Assembly (NCBI RefSeq): GCF_024102715.1
Contig: NZ_JAGFJM010000004.1
Coordinates: forward strand, 47,850 to 111,849
Length of the DNA: 64,000 nt
Direction of reading: 5' to 3'
Source: Nitrosomonas communis
GTDB taxonomy: Bacteria; Pseudomonadota; Gammaproteobacteria; Burkholderiales; Nitrosomonadaceae
Part shown: piece after piece, positions 32,061 through 40,517 of the stretch
Layout: each line of letters begins with the position of its first letter
How positions within the stretch are numbered: position 1 is the first letter of the stretch
Position numbers and translations under genes: made by a program
The notes under the pieces: generated by a model
Database searches by the model: none
Told to the model about the DNA's origin: nothing
Seen by the model: only the letters and a program-made list of their open reading frames with translations

Positions 32061-33329
32061 TTATCTGGTTTCAACCAGCGATTCTAGCAATGCAACATAA
32101 TGAGGCAATACCTCCTTACCGGGAACATCCAGCATTTCCTTTATGAAACGTTGCCGATGCGATTCAATATAATGAGACTGACATCCCTTTGTAAGCAACT
32201 TATCAATGTTTTCATAGACATCATCCCGGCAGCGCAGCTCAGTTTCTGGCATATATACCGCTGCAGCAGAACGACCGGCATGTAAATAATCGGCAGCCAA
32301 TACCGGTTTACCCGCTCTAATGGCTTCATACGCCACTGAGGTAGCCAGATCGATGATGACATCAGCCCACTGCAACAAGTGCACGGAATGAATGTCTTCT
32401 TCTATCATGGTGACATTCGTTAGACGCTGCAAGGCGGCATCCTTAGTCAGAGATTGTTTCCAACCGCCACGGGTATGGGGTTTGACCGCCAATTCCACAC
32501 CAGGGAATGCTGCAATCATCTGAATGACCTCACCCACCTCTTCCCAAAATGTCGTGAAATTGGCTTTTCTCAGAAAAATCACCACATTGAGTCGGTTATC
32601 GGAACGCACCAGTGGTGAAGCAGGAATAAGGGTCGCCAGTTTAGTTAGCCACTCCTCGCAGTAACGTGGTGAGCCCAAGACGATGAGTTTCCGATCATCC
32701 ATAAAAGGGCGAAAACGCGTGGCGCACAATTCATTGGGTACTACCACTTTATCGAACATCCCAGCAGCAGAAAAAGATGTATCCGGTTTTAACTGCCATT
32801 CGCCCCGTCGTATCAACTGACTCGCATGAGGACTATCACCATGCGGTAGCGATACCGTGCCGAGGCCTTGCTTACGCGCTACACTAACCAGAATCTCGAC
32901 CCACTCGACACAGATTTCTGAATTTCTCTCGATCCAATCAAAGGCAACTACGCCCTTTCCAGATTCTGGAAAGCTTCTTTCCAGTAAACGCTGCGTAGTA
33001 AGCAACCAAATTGCTTCACGCCGCTTGGCGTTATAAATTCGGGCAAGTACCTTGACCAGTGGCGCAAAAAAAGAACGATACGAGCTTCTAACCAGCAATA
33101 ACGTTTGCAAACGCCATTTTGTAAACTCCAGAAATGACAATAAATCTTGAAGATGAACAATGCTTACTCCTGCCAGTTTTTTCAGAAACTCAATGCGATA
33201 ATCGCCATCGAACCGTTTCTTACCGATCATGACGATATCGCAAACATGGCCGCGTTCAATCCATTTCGCAATAACCGGGGTAATGTGATCGATATCGTTA
33301 TAATGACGTAGAAAAAAAAGAGCTTTCAT
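32061..33329 (-). CDS. Glycosyltransferase-like protein, copy A of a tandem pair
   Basis: A 422-aa soluble protein, apparently of the GT-B capsule-type glycosyltransferase class. It begins MKALFFLRHYNDIDHITPVI; a middle part has SLPHGDSPHASQLIRRGEW, LGSPRYCEEWL; the C-terminal half has FLRKANFTTFWEEV, VKPHTRGGWKQSL, WADVIIDLATSVAYEAIRAG and KPVLAADYLHAGRS, like the nucleotide-sugar site in capsule glycosyltransferases. It is a clear paralogue of 34210-35478, with FkbM between them. The specificity is unknown; a CMP-sugar from the adjacent divergent operon is a plausible donor. Confidence 0.75.
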   Translation of the reverse strand: MKALFFLRHYNDIDHITPVIAKWIERGHVCDIVMIGKKRFDGDYRIEFLKKLAGVSIVHLQDLLSFLEFTKWRLQTLLLVRSSYRSFFAPLVKVLARIYNAKRREAIWLLTTQRLLERSFPESGKGVVAFDWIERNSEICVEWVEILVSVARKQGLGTVSLPHGDSPHASQLIRRGEWQLKPDTSFSAAGMFDKVVVPNELCATRFRPFMDDRKLIVLGSPRYCEEWLTKLATLIPASPLVRSDNRLNVVIFLRKANFTTFWEEVGEVIQMIAAFPGVELAVKPHTRGGWKQSLTKDAALQRLTNVTMIEEDIHSVHLLQWADVIIDLATSVAYEAIRAGKPVLAADYLHAGRSAAAVYMPETELRCRDDVYENIDKLLTKGCQSHYIESHRQRFIKEMLDVPGKEVLPHYVALLESLVETR

Positions 33330-33368
33330 CAATGCGAATTAAATTAATTGGAATTTTTAAGAGAAAAT

Positions 33369-34172
33369 TCAAGAAGCTTTATTTTTCTCAAATACGAAAC
33401 ATGTCTCTCCCCAGTTCCGGCTTGATTTTTGCTTCAATTCAAGCCCTGCCCGTTGCATAATGGCAACCGCTTCCTGTTGCTCAGCAGGTGTCCCTAGCTC
33501 GACAATAACGGATTTAAGATTGGGATGCCGCAAAACTTGTTCAGCTGCTTTAAGAATAGCAATTTCAATTCCATCCACATCGATCTTCATGTAATTAGGG
33601 TAAGGAAAACCCCATTTACTGCATAAATCATCCAATGTCACACCAAACATGCCTTGTATGTGAGAAGTAGGTGTTTTCATGGTATCGAGCGATTCTTCTC
33701 CGAATTGGGAGCGATTTCCGCCTGGAATAAATTTGGGCACATATAGCTTAGAAAATTCGCTCTTGCCTGATACCGCAATACAATAAGCACTGATGTGATC
33801 TTTAAGATTGTTGTAGAAAATATTTTTGTTAAGGACGTAGTAATTATTGCTCTGTGGTTCAAACGCATATATCTCGACTTCACGGCCATATTTCTTGGCA
33901 GGATAAAGTGAATACTGACCGATATTGGCACCGATATCAAAATAACACGACCCTGGTTCAAAACCATCGAGCCAATCCAAAGTATCCGGCTCTTTAACCG
34001 CATATGTCTTTGCGCGTTTAAGTACTCGCCAATGATCTACCGTGACTAGGATCGCATGTCCTCTGACATTTGTCTTGGTGTAACCTCCCTTAGCCCAGTA
34101 GGCAGCCACTACCAAGTTCTTCAGAAAATTAACTGAAAACATATATTTTATTGCAGCCCACAAGGATCGCAT
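33369..34172 (-). CDS. FkbM-family methyltransferase
   Basis: A 267-aa AdoMet-dependent O-methyltransferase of the FkbM family. The AdoMet motif is CYFDIGANIGQYSLYPAKKYG, followed by VEIYAFEPQSNNYYVLNKNI and the catalytic-site MKIDVDGIEIAILKAAEQVL. ATG at 34172 follows GAAGG; GTG at 34184 is an alternative. FkbM enzymes often methylate sugars in surface glycans; its place between two paralogous glycosyltransferase-like genes suggests modification of the same glycan. Confidence 0.88.
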   Translation of the reverse strand: MRSLWAAIKYMFSVNFLKNLVVAAYWAKGGYTKTNVRGHAILVTVDHWRVLKRAKTYAVKEPDTLDWLDGFEPGSCYFDIGANIGQYSLYPAKKYGREVEIYAFEPQSNNYYVLNKNIFYNNLKDHISAYCIAVSGKSEFSKLYVPKFIPGGNRSQFGEESLDTMKTPTSHIQGMFGVTLDDLCSKWGFPYPNYMKIDVDGIEIAILKAAEQVLRHPNLKSVIVELGTPAEQQEAVAIMQRAGLELKQKSSRNWGETCFVFEKNKAS

Positions 34173-34209
34173 AAGCACCTTCACTCTATCAAAAAAATTA
34201 CTAATTATT

Positions 34210-35478
34210 TCACTCTACCCCAGCAGCCGCTTCAAGCAATGCTACATAACGCGGCAAAACATCTGATCCAGAAACATCGAGCATTTCTCTCAAAAAATGT
34301 TGACGGTGCTCTTCGACGTAAAAATCATGACAGCCCTCTACAAGGAACTTATTTATTTTTTCATACACATCATCACGGCAGCATAATTCAGTCTCAGGCA
34401 TATAAACGGCAATAACAGAACGGCCCGCATGAAGGTAATCTGCTGCCAATACCGGTTTCTTAAGCCTGACAGCTTCAAATACTACTGACGTAGCCAGATC
34501 AATACAAATATCCGCCCAATTCATCAGATGAATAGAGTGGACGTCATCTCCTGCCACACTTACATTGGGCAAGCGTTTTAGAGATCTTTCTTTGGTTAAA
34601 GATTGTTTCCAGCCGCTGCGGGTATGGGGCTTGATTACCAACTCAACACCAGGAAACGCGGCTATCATATGAACGACTTCATTCACTTCTTCCCAGAACG
34701 TCGTAAAATTCGCCTTTCTCAGAAACATGACTATCTTGAGATGGCTATCAGAGTGCCTTAAGGGCGAAGGTGGCATCAATTCAGCCAGCTTGATCAACCA
34801 CTCTTCACAATAGCGCGGCGAACCCAATATGGCGATCGCATGCTCTGCCAAGAAAGGGCGAAAGCGTTTAGCGCAAAGCTCATTTGGCACTACCAGTTTA
34901 TCGAAAATCTGCGCTGTCGAAAATAAAGGATCTGGACCAACACACCATTCGCCACGACGGATCAATTGATTGGCATGCGGGCTATCACCATGTGGTAAAG
35001 ATACCATACCCAGCCCCATTTCATGCGCCACGGCAATGACAGTCTCAACCCACTCCACAGCAATCACCGAGTTCCTTTCAATCCAATCAAAAGCCACCAC
35101 ACCCTGGTCAGCACCATCAAAACTACGTGACAGCAAATGCTCCGCAGTAGCACGCCATAGCGGCGCACGTCGCTTGGCATCGTAAATATCTGCCAGCATG
35201 CGAACGAAAGGTCCTATAAACAAGCGGCGCAGATTACCTGTCAACAATAGCATCTGTAATCGCCACTTGAGAAATTGCAACGGCGAGAACACTTCTCGGA
35301 TATGCGCGACGTTAACTCCTGCAAGTTGGCTCAGGAATGCAATACGAAAATCATAGCGAAACCGCCTAGCTCCAATCAGAATTACATCACAGGTATGGCC
35401 TGAATCGATCCATTTGGAGATGACAGGGGTAATATGATCAATGTCGTTATAATGGCGAAGAAAAAAGAGAGCCTTCAT
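34210..35478 (-). CDS. Glycosyltransferase-like protein, copy B of a tandem pair
   Basis: A 422-aa paralogue of the gene at 32061-33329, similar over its whole length, including the start MKALFFLRHYNDIDHITPVI, SLPHGDSPHANQLIRRGEW, LGSPRYCEEWLIKLAELMP, FLRKANFTTFWEEVNEV, IKPHTRSGWKQSLTK and DLATSVVFEAVRLKKPVLA. The ATG at 35478 is chosen because it matches the N-terminus of copy A; the open frame runs 12 codons further up. The two copies have diverged in the middle third, so acceptor specificity may differ. It begins the leftward glycan unit and faces the divergent kdsB-like operon. Confidence 0.75.
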   Translation of the reverse strand: MKALFFLRHYNDIDHITPVISKWIDSGHTCDVILIGARRFRYDFRIAFLSQLAGVNVAHIREVFSPLQFLKWRLQMLLLTGNLRRLFIGPFVRMLADIYDAKRRAPLWRATAEHLLSRSFDGADQGVVAFDWIERNSVIAVEWVETVIAVAHEMGLGMVSLPHGDSPHANQLIRRGEWCVGPDPLFSTAQIFDKLVVPNELCAKRFRPFLAEHAIAILGSPRYCEEWLIKLAELMPPSPLRHSDSHLKIVMFLRKANFTTFWEEVNEVVHMIAAFPGVELVIKPHTRSGWKQSLTKERSLKRLPNVSVAGDDVHSIHLMNWADICIDLATSVVFEAVRLKKPVLAADYLHAGRSVIAVYMPETELCCRDDVYEKINKFLVEGCHDFYVEEHRQHFLREMLDVSGSDVLPRYVALLEAAAGVE

Positions 35479-35788
35479 AGCTGTGTTATGATTAGCAGCA
35501 TTTAAAATAAACAATATGCCTATCGTTTTATGAATCAGATCAAAAAATAAGTATCCAGCAAATCAGGCAATAAAATAAATGAGATTATTCAAAAAGTCTG
35601 GGCAAATAATTTTACACGTGCAATTCTTTATTTACCAAAAAAGCAATCAATTCACTTTATTTTCCTGAATTATTTGACGTAGCGCTCATGCATCTTCCCG
35701 GGCAGATGAAACAGCTTGATAGCTTAAATCCGGCTGACCTTACCTATTAACCACCGATAAATAAATTATTATCCATCATTTACTTGCT
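35479..35788. promoter_or_regulatory. 310-base AT-rich divergent promoter region of the glycan locus
   Basis: This gap separates the leftward glycosyltransferase/FkbM/ligase unit from the rightward kdsB-like operon, so it must hold both promoters. It is AT-rich with no open frame of note. I cannot assign a specific -35/-10 pair or operator with confidence. Confidence 0.5.
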
Positions 35789-36538
35789 ATGAAAACGATC
35801 GCAATCATTCCCGCGCGTATGGGATCATCTCGCTTCCCCGGCAAACCCATTGCTAAATTGCTTGGACGAACCATGTTAGAGCATGTGTATAAACGCGTTG
35901 CTCTGAGTGATGCGCTTGATGCTACCTATATTGCTACCTGTGACGAAGAAATTCGGCAAGCGGCAGAAGCTTTTGGTGCACCTGTTATCATGACTTCGGA
36001 CAAGCATGAGCGCGCAAGTGATCGCATCGCAGAAGCAGTCACTGGCACTGACGCAGAACTCATTGTGATGGTGCAGGGCGATGAACCGATGACACATCCT
36101 CAGATGATCGACACCGCAGTTGCACCCTTTCGTAATGATTCACACTTAGGTTGTGTCAATCTTGTCCGACGCATCGAGAATGAGGCTGATTTCCATGATG
36201 TCAATACCATTAAGGTCGTGATGAATCAGCAAGGAGATGCCCTGTATATGTCGCGCCAGCCTATTCCTACCCTGGCCAAATCAAGCTTTGCCCCAACGAT
36301 TGCTTATAAGCAAGTGTGCATTATTCCATTCAGGCGCGCGACGCTGCTCGAATATGCCCAATTACCGCCTACACCGCTGGAGCAACTTGAATCAATTGAT
36401 ATGCTACGATTATTGGAACATGGACGCCGAGTAAAAATGGTCGAGACTGAATTCAACAGCCAGGCCGTTGACACAGAAGCGGATCTGGCACGTGTCGCCA
36501 AGCTTATGGAATCCGACCCATTGCTTGCCAAATATTAA
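35789..36538 (+). CDS. KdsB-like CMP-sugar (ulosonate) cytidylyltransferase
   Basis: A 249-aa nucleotidyltransferase of the KdsB/NeuA type that transfers CMP from CTP to a 3-deoxy-ulosonic acid. The CTP-binding loop IPARMGSSRFPGKPIAKLLG and the VMVQGDEPMTHPQMID metal-site motif are intact, and the tail LEQLESIDMLRLLEHGRRVKM matches KdsB. It is divergent from housekeeping KdsB (ARMGSSRFPGKP rather than ARLxSTRLPGKP) and heads a sugar operon, so the substrate may not be Kdo itself. Confidence 0.86.
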   Translation: MKTIAIIPARMGSSRFPGKPIAKLLGRTMLEHVYKRVALSDALDATYIATCDEEIRQAAEAFGAPVIMTSDKHERASDRIAEAVTGTDAELIVMVQGDEPMTHPQMIDTAVAPFRNDSHLGCVNLVRRIENEADFHDVNTIKVVMNQQGDALYMSRQPIPTLAKSSFAPTIAYKQVCIIPFRRATLLEYAQLPPTPLEQLESIDMLRLLEHGRRVKMVETEFNSQAVDTEADLARVAKLMESDPLLAKY

Positions 36539-36557
36539 CCATTTTTTAGGATTGGCC

Positions 36558-37322
36558 ATGCCATTAAAAGCAAAGCTAGCACGCTCCGAATTAACTATTG
36601 GTTCATGGATTACACTCGGTCATCCGGCTATCGCCGAAATCATAGCCTCAGCCGGCTTCGACTGGTTGGTACTGGATATGGAGCACAGCGTCCTCGAATT
36701 AAATGAAGCGCAAATGATTATACAGGTGCTCGATGGACAGCGCTGTCCGGCAATCGTCAGACTTACTTCCAATCATCCGGATCAGATTAAGCGTGTCATG
36801 GATGCAGGTGCGACAGGTATCATGGTGCCCATGATCAAATCTGCTGCAGATGCTCGGGCAGCAGTAGAATCTGTTTATTATCCTCCAGAAGGAAAACGTG
36901 GCGTGGGACTGGCTCGTGCACAAGGCTATGGTGCCCGTTTTCATGAATATCGCCAATGGTTGAAAAACAATGCCATTATCATCGTCATGATCGAACATAT
37001 CGATGCGGTGCAGCAAATTGATGCGATTCTTTCTGTCGCAGGAATAGATGCTTATATTATCGGCCCGTATGATCTCTCTGGTTCAATGGGACGGCCGGGC
37101 GAACTCGATCATCCACATGTACAAGATGCTATCAGGCAGATATTGGAGGCGGGACAGCGCTTGCGCAAACCGGGTGGCATCCACGTCATTGAACCTGATC
37201 CGTCTGCATTACAACAACGTATTAAAGCAGGTTTTAATTTTCTGGGCTACAGCCTCGATATCCGCATTCTCGATACGCTCTGCCGCAATCATATGCAAAC
37301 TATAAAATCCTATCATGAGTAA
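36558..37322 (+). CDS. HpcH/HpaI-family class II pyruvate aldolase
   Basis: A 254-aa TIM-barrel aldolase that makes or cleaves 2-keto-3-deoxy (or 4-hydroxy-2-oxo) acids with pyruvate. Signatures: SWITLGHPAIAEIIASAGFDW, VLDMEHSVLEL, MVPMIKSAADARAAVESVYY, GKRGVGLARAQGYG, and the metal ligands in VMIEHIDAV (Glu) and IGPYDLSGSMG (Asp). ATG at 36558 follows AGGA; it starts 20 bases after the kdsB-like gene and overlaps the next gene by eight. In this context it may build the carbon skeleton that the cytidylyltransferase activates. Confidence 0.87.
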   Translation: MPLKAKLARSELTIGSWITLGHPAIAEIIASAGFDWLVLDMEHSVLELNEAQMIIQVLDGQRCPAIVRLTSNHPDQIKRVMDAGATGIMVPMIKSAADARAAVESVYYPPEGKRGVGLARAQGYGARFHEYRQWLKNNAIIIVMIEHIDAVQQIDAILSVAGIDAYIIGPYDLSGSMGRPGELDHPHVQDAIRQILEAGQRLRKPGGIHVIEPDPSALQQRIKAGFNFLGYSLDIRILDTLCRNHMQTIKSYHE

Positions 37323-38253
37323 AGTCGTTATCTCCACTTCTTCCTTTGACCTTGACAACAACCCGTCCATTCAGCGTTTAATCAAGGCGGGAATAGCCGT
37401 CGTGACAAACCCTCACCGACGCAAATTGAATGAAGACGAAATCATCGCCCTATTGAATCAAGATACAGTTGGCCTGCTAGCAGGTATTGAACCACTAACT
37501 GAACGCGTTTTTGCCTCGGCCAGCAGTCTCAAGGTCATCGCCCGTTGTGGCACTGGTCTGGATAGTGTTGATTTAGCCGCTGCCAAACGGCACAACATAA
37601 CCGTTTCCAATACTCCTGAAGCGCCAGCCCAGGCAGTAGCCGAACTGACACTGGGGCTGATGCTAACCACACTCAGACAGATTAACCAGACAGACCGGCT
37701 GTTACGCAATGGCGAATGGCCACGCATGCAAGGACATTTACTTGCCGCTCAAACCGTTGGCCTGATCGGTCTCGGACATATCGGCCGGCGTGTTGCAAAA
37801 CTATGCCAGGCTTTTGAAGCAACCGTCATCGCGCATGATCCTTATCTGCCGCAAGCGCCCACGGGTATTGCACTTATGCCACTGGAACAACTCTTGGCAG
37901 AAGCAGACATCATCAGCCTCCATCTGCCCTATTCCACCGCTACCCATCACCTGCTCGATGCTGCTGCCTTCACACGCATGAAACCAGGCACTATCGTTAT
38001 CAATGCAGCACGCGGCGGTTTAGTGGATGAAACAGCGCTCCATGACACTCTGGTTTCAGGTCATTTGGGTGGCGCAGCCCTCGACGTATTTGAGCAGGAA
38101 CCTTACCAGGGTTCGCTACTCCAATGCGACAATATCACACTGACTTCGCATATTGGTTCACTTGCCAAAGAATCCCGCCATCGTATGGAAATCGAAGCAG
38201 CAGACAATTTATTATGTGGACTAGTCAACATGGGGTTAATAGATGAGCAATAA
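37315..38253 (+). CDS. D-isomer-specific 2-hydroxyacid dehydrogenase
   Basis: A 312-aa NAD-dependent dehydrogenase of the SerA/D-lactate class. The nucleotide motif VGLIGLGHIGRRVAKLCQAF, catalytic Arg in NAARGGLVDETAL, Glu in DVFEQEPY and His in TSHIGSLAKES are all present. It overlaps the aldolase by eight bases and the epimerase by 11. Its likely role is redox chemistry on an acidic sugar precursor or a C3 acid; the substrate cannot be read from sequence. Confidence 0.88.
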   Translation: MSKVVISTSSFDLDNNPSIQRLIKAGIAVVTNPHRRKLNEDEIIALLNQDTVGLLAGIEPLTERVFASASSLKVIARCGTGLDSVDLAAAKRHNITVSNTPEAPAQAVAELTLGLMLTTLRQINQTDRLLRNGEWPRMQGHLLAAQTVGLIGLGHIGRRVAKLCQAFEATVIAHDPYLPQAPTGIALMPLEQLLAEADIISLHLPYSTATHHLLDAAAFTRMKPGTIVINAARGGLVDETALHDTLVSGHLGGAALDVFEQEPYQGSLLQCDNITLTSHIGSLAKESRHRMEIEAADNLLCGLVNMGLIDEQ

Positions 38254-39187
38254 ATCAGCATCGGAGGAAATTGCGGTTGTATTTGGCGCCAGTGGTTTTT
38301 TGGGCAGCCATGTAGCCGATGCCTTGTCGGAAGCGGGCTACCGTGTTCGCCTGTTTGATCGCGCCCCCTCTCCTTACCAGAGGCCCGATCAGGAAATGAT
38401 AGTAGGCGATATCATGGATCTCGACCAAGCCATCGAAGCCGCCAAAGGTGCTGCTGTCGTCTACAATTTCGCTGCCATCGCTGATATCGATGAAGCGCAT
38501 GATAAACCACTGGCTACTGCCACCATCAATGTGCTAGGGAATATGCATGTACTGGAAGCAGCTCGTTTCGTTGGCGCACGCCGCTTTATCTTTGCCAGCA
38601 GCGTATATGTCTATTCTGAGTCTGGTTCATTTTACCGCGCCAGCAAACAGGCTGCTGAACGTTTCACCGAAACTTATCATGAACGTTATGGCTTGGAATA
38701 TACCATTTTGCGTTACGGCTCATTATATGGCCGGCGCGCTGACTTGCGGAATGGAATTTACCGGATGCTGCATGAAGCCATTCAAAAACATACCATTACC
38801 TATCATGGAACTGGCAATGCCATGCGCGAATACATTCATGTCGAAGACGCTGCGCGTATGAGCGTGCAAGTGCTCGCGCCAGAATTTGCTAACCGGCATC
38901 TGATCCTGACAGGACAAGAAAAACTGCGTATCCGCGATGTGATGACCATGATCTCGGAGATCATGCCGTGGCCAGTAGAATTACATTTTGAAAATGCCAA
39001 CGCTGTGCACCATTACGAGATCACTCCTTATGCATTTCAGCCGCGTATCGGCCGCAAACTGGTACTGAATGAACACGTCGATCTGGGTCAAGGATTGCTT
39101 GATTGCTTGAGAGAAATTCATCAACACATCCATCATGCGAAACAGGAAGATGATGCCACACCGACAACATCTGATAATAGAGCCTGA
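38243..39187 (+). CDS. NAD-dependent epimerase/dehydratase (extended SDR)
   Basis: A 314-aa sugar-nucleotide-type SDR. It has the GASGFLGSHVADAL Rossmann motif, DIxDL-like VGDIMDLDQA, the active Ser in FASSVYVYSESGSF, and YxxxK in FYRASKQAAE. RYGSLYGRRADLRNG and REYIHVEDAARMSVQ follow as in sugar epimerases. The C-terminal tail is polar. Fourth gene of the operon; possibly epimerises or dehydrates a nucleotide-linked sugar intermediate. Confidence 0.88.
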   Translation: MSNKSASEEIAVVFGASGFLGSHVADALSEAGYRVRLFDRAPSPYQRPDQEMIVGDIMDLDQAIEAAKGAAVVYNFAAIADIDEAHDKPLATATINVLGNMHVLEAARFVGARRFIFASSVYVYSESGSFYRASKQAAERFTETYHERYGLEYTILRYGSLYGRRADLRNGIYRMLHEAIQKHTITYHGTGNAMREYIHVEDAARMSVQVLAPEFANRHLILTGQEKLRIRDVMTMISEIMPWPVELHFENANAVHHYEITPYAFQPRIGRKLVLNEHVDLGQGLLDCLREIHQHIHHAKQEDDATPTTSDNRA

Positions 39188-39189
39188 TC

Positions 39190-39831
39190 ATGTATATTAA
39201 AGAGTGGCAAGCAATTATTTTCGATTTTGACGGTGTCATCGTCGAATCAGGCGACATCAAAACGCAGGCTTTTGCCGAGCTGTACCATGCTTATGGCGAG
39301 CAAATCGTAACTGAAGTGGTACGCTATCACCGCCAAAATGGCGGCATGTCCCGTTACCACAAGTTTCGTTATTTTCAGCAGCATCTATTAAGCAAACCGC
39401 CCTTGACAGCAGTAGAGGAACAAGTGCTTGATCAGCGTTTTTCTGAGCTGGTCATCGAAGCCGTCATTGCAAGCCAGCCTGTAGCCGGTGCTGAAACACT
39501 TCTTGAAAAGGCGGCTACAGCCATCCCCCTGTTTGTCGCTTCCGGCACACCGGAAAATGAACTGAGAACAATTGTTGAGCGGCGCGGCTTGTCACCCTAC
39601 TTCACAGAAGTGCGTGGCTCGCCGCTATCCAAGCAGGCTTTGATCGCAGGTATTTTAGCTGCTCATGGGCTTATTCCTGAGCGAGTCCTGATGATAGGTG
39701 ATGCCATGGCTGACTATCAAGGCGCAACACTGAACGGCACTGCATTTCTGGGCCGTGTCCGGCCAGGCGACGACAATCCCTTTCCGGAACATGTCAAGAT
39801 AGTTCCAGATTTACGCTCATTGACGACATGA
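39190..39831 (+). CDS. HAD-superfamily phosphatase
   Basis: A 213-aa HAD hydrolase of the beta-phosphoglucomutase/phosphoglycolate phosphatase class. The nucleophile motif is IIFDFDGVIVESG, motif II FVASGTPENEL, and motif III/IV MIGDAMADYQGA. It starts two bases after the epimerase and overlaps pgl by four (ATGA). In a CMP-ulosonate pathway a phosphatase step, like KdsC for Kdo-8-P, is expected, and this gene could supply it. Confidence 0.87.
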   Translation: MYIKEWQAIIFDFDGVIVESGDIKTQAFAELYHAYGEQIVTEVVRYHRQNGGMSRYHKFRYFQQHLLSKPPLTAVEEQVLDQRFSELVIEAVIASQPVAGAETLLEKAATAIPLFVASGTPENELRTIVERRGLSPYFTEVRGSPLSKQALIAGILAAHGLIPERVLMIGDAMADYQGATLNGTAFLGRVRPGDDNPFPEHVKIVPDLRSLTT

Positions 39832-40505
39832 TTGAGCGCCGTTTCCATAAAAGTATGCATGACTTAGCTGCTGCTTTCGCTGACTTCGCTGCCTCGATTT
39901 TGCGCAATGCGCTGATGCAAGCCAATACAGCCAGTTTAGTGGTACCAGGTGGACAAACCCCGCGCAACTACCTTCCAGTGCTAGCACGTCAAGCATTACC
40001 ATGGGAAAACATTTATATTACGTTAAGCGATGAGCGTTGGGTGGATACCAACGCAGAGACCTCCAATGAACGGCTATTGCGTACTTACTTGTTGATAAAC
40101 AAGGCAGAAAAAGCGCATTTTATCGGCTTAAAAACAGCGCATTCGCATCCGTCCGAAGCGCTAACTACGGTTCATGCACGACTCTGCCAACTACCCCGAC
40201 CATTCAGTCTCACGGTATTGGGATTGGGAGAAGATGGTCACATAGCCTCCTTGTTTCCAGGCGCGACCCTTGAGCAGGATTCTTCGTATTTATGTCAGGC
40301 AGCCGAGCCACCGATCGCTCCCAGCGCGCGCATCAGTCTGACACTACCGGCATTGGCCAGTAGTCACCATATTGCCTTGGTCGTTACTGGTATTACCAAA
40401 CGGCAGCTACTCGATCAATTGATTGAAGCTCCCGATCCGCTCATTCCATTTGTTCAGCTCATGCAGCAATGTCAATCGCCCATCACCCTATTTGAAACAG
40501 ATTAG
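39828..40505 (+). CDS. pgl: 6-phosphogluconolactonase-like protein
   Basis: A 225-aa member of the glucosamine-6-phosphate isomerase/6-phosphogluconolactonase family. The phosphate site LVVPGGQTPRNYLPVL, catalytic-site ITLSDERWVDTNAETSNERLL and LGLGEDGHIASLFPG agree with 6PGL. It normally hydrolyses 6-phosphogluconolactone in the oxidative pentose phosphate pathway. Translational coupling with the HAD gene and no zwf or gnd nearby leave open a pathway-specific lactonase role. Confidence 0.9.
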   Translation: MIERRFHKSMHDLAAAFADFAASILRNALMQANTASLVVPGGQTPRNYLPVLARQALPWENIYITLSDERWVDTNAETSNERLLRTYLLINKAEKAHFIGLKTAHSHPSEALTTVHARLCQLPRPFSLTVLGLGEDGHIASLFPGATLEQDSSYLCQAAEPPIAPSARISLTLPALASSHHIALVVTGITKRQLLDQLIEAPDPLIPFVQLMQQCQSPITLFETD

Positions 40506-40517
40506 AAAGGGTTGCTT

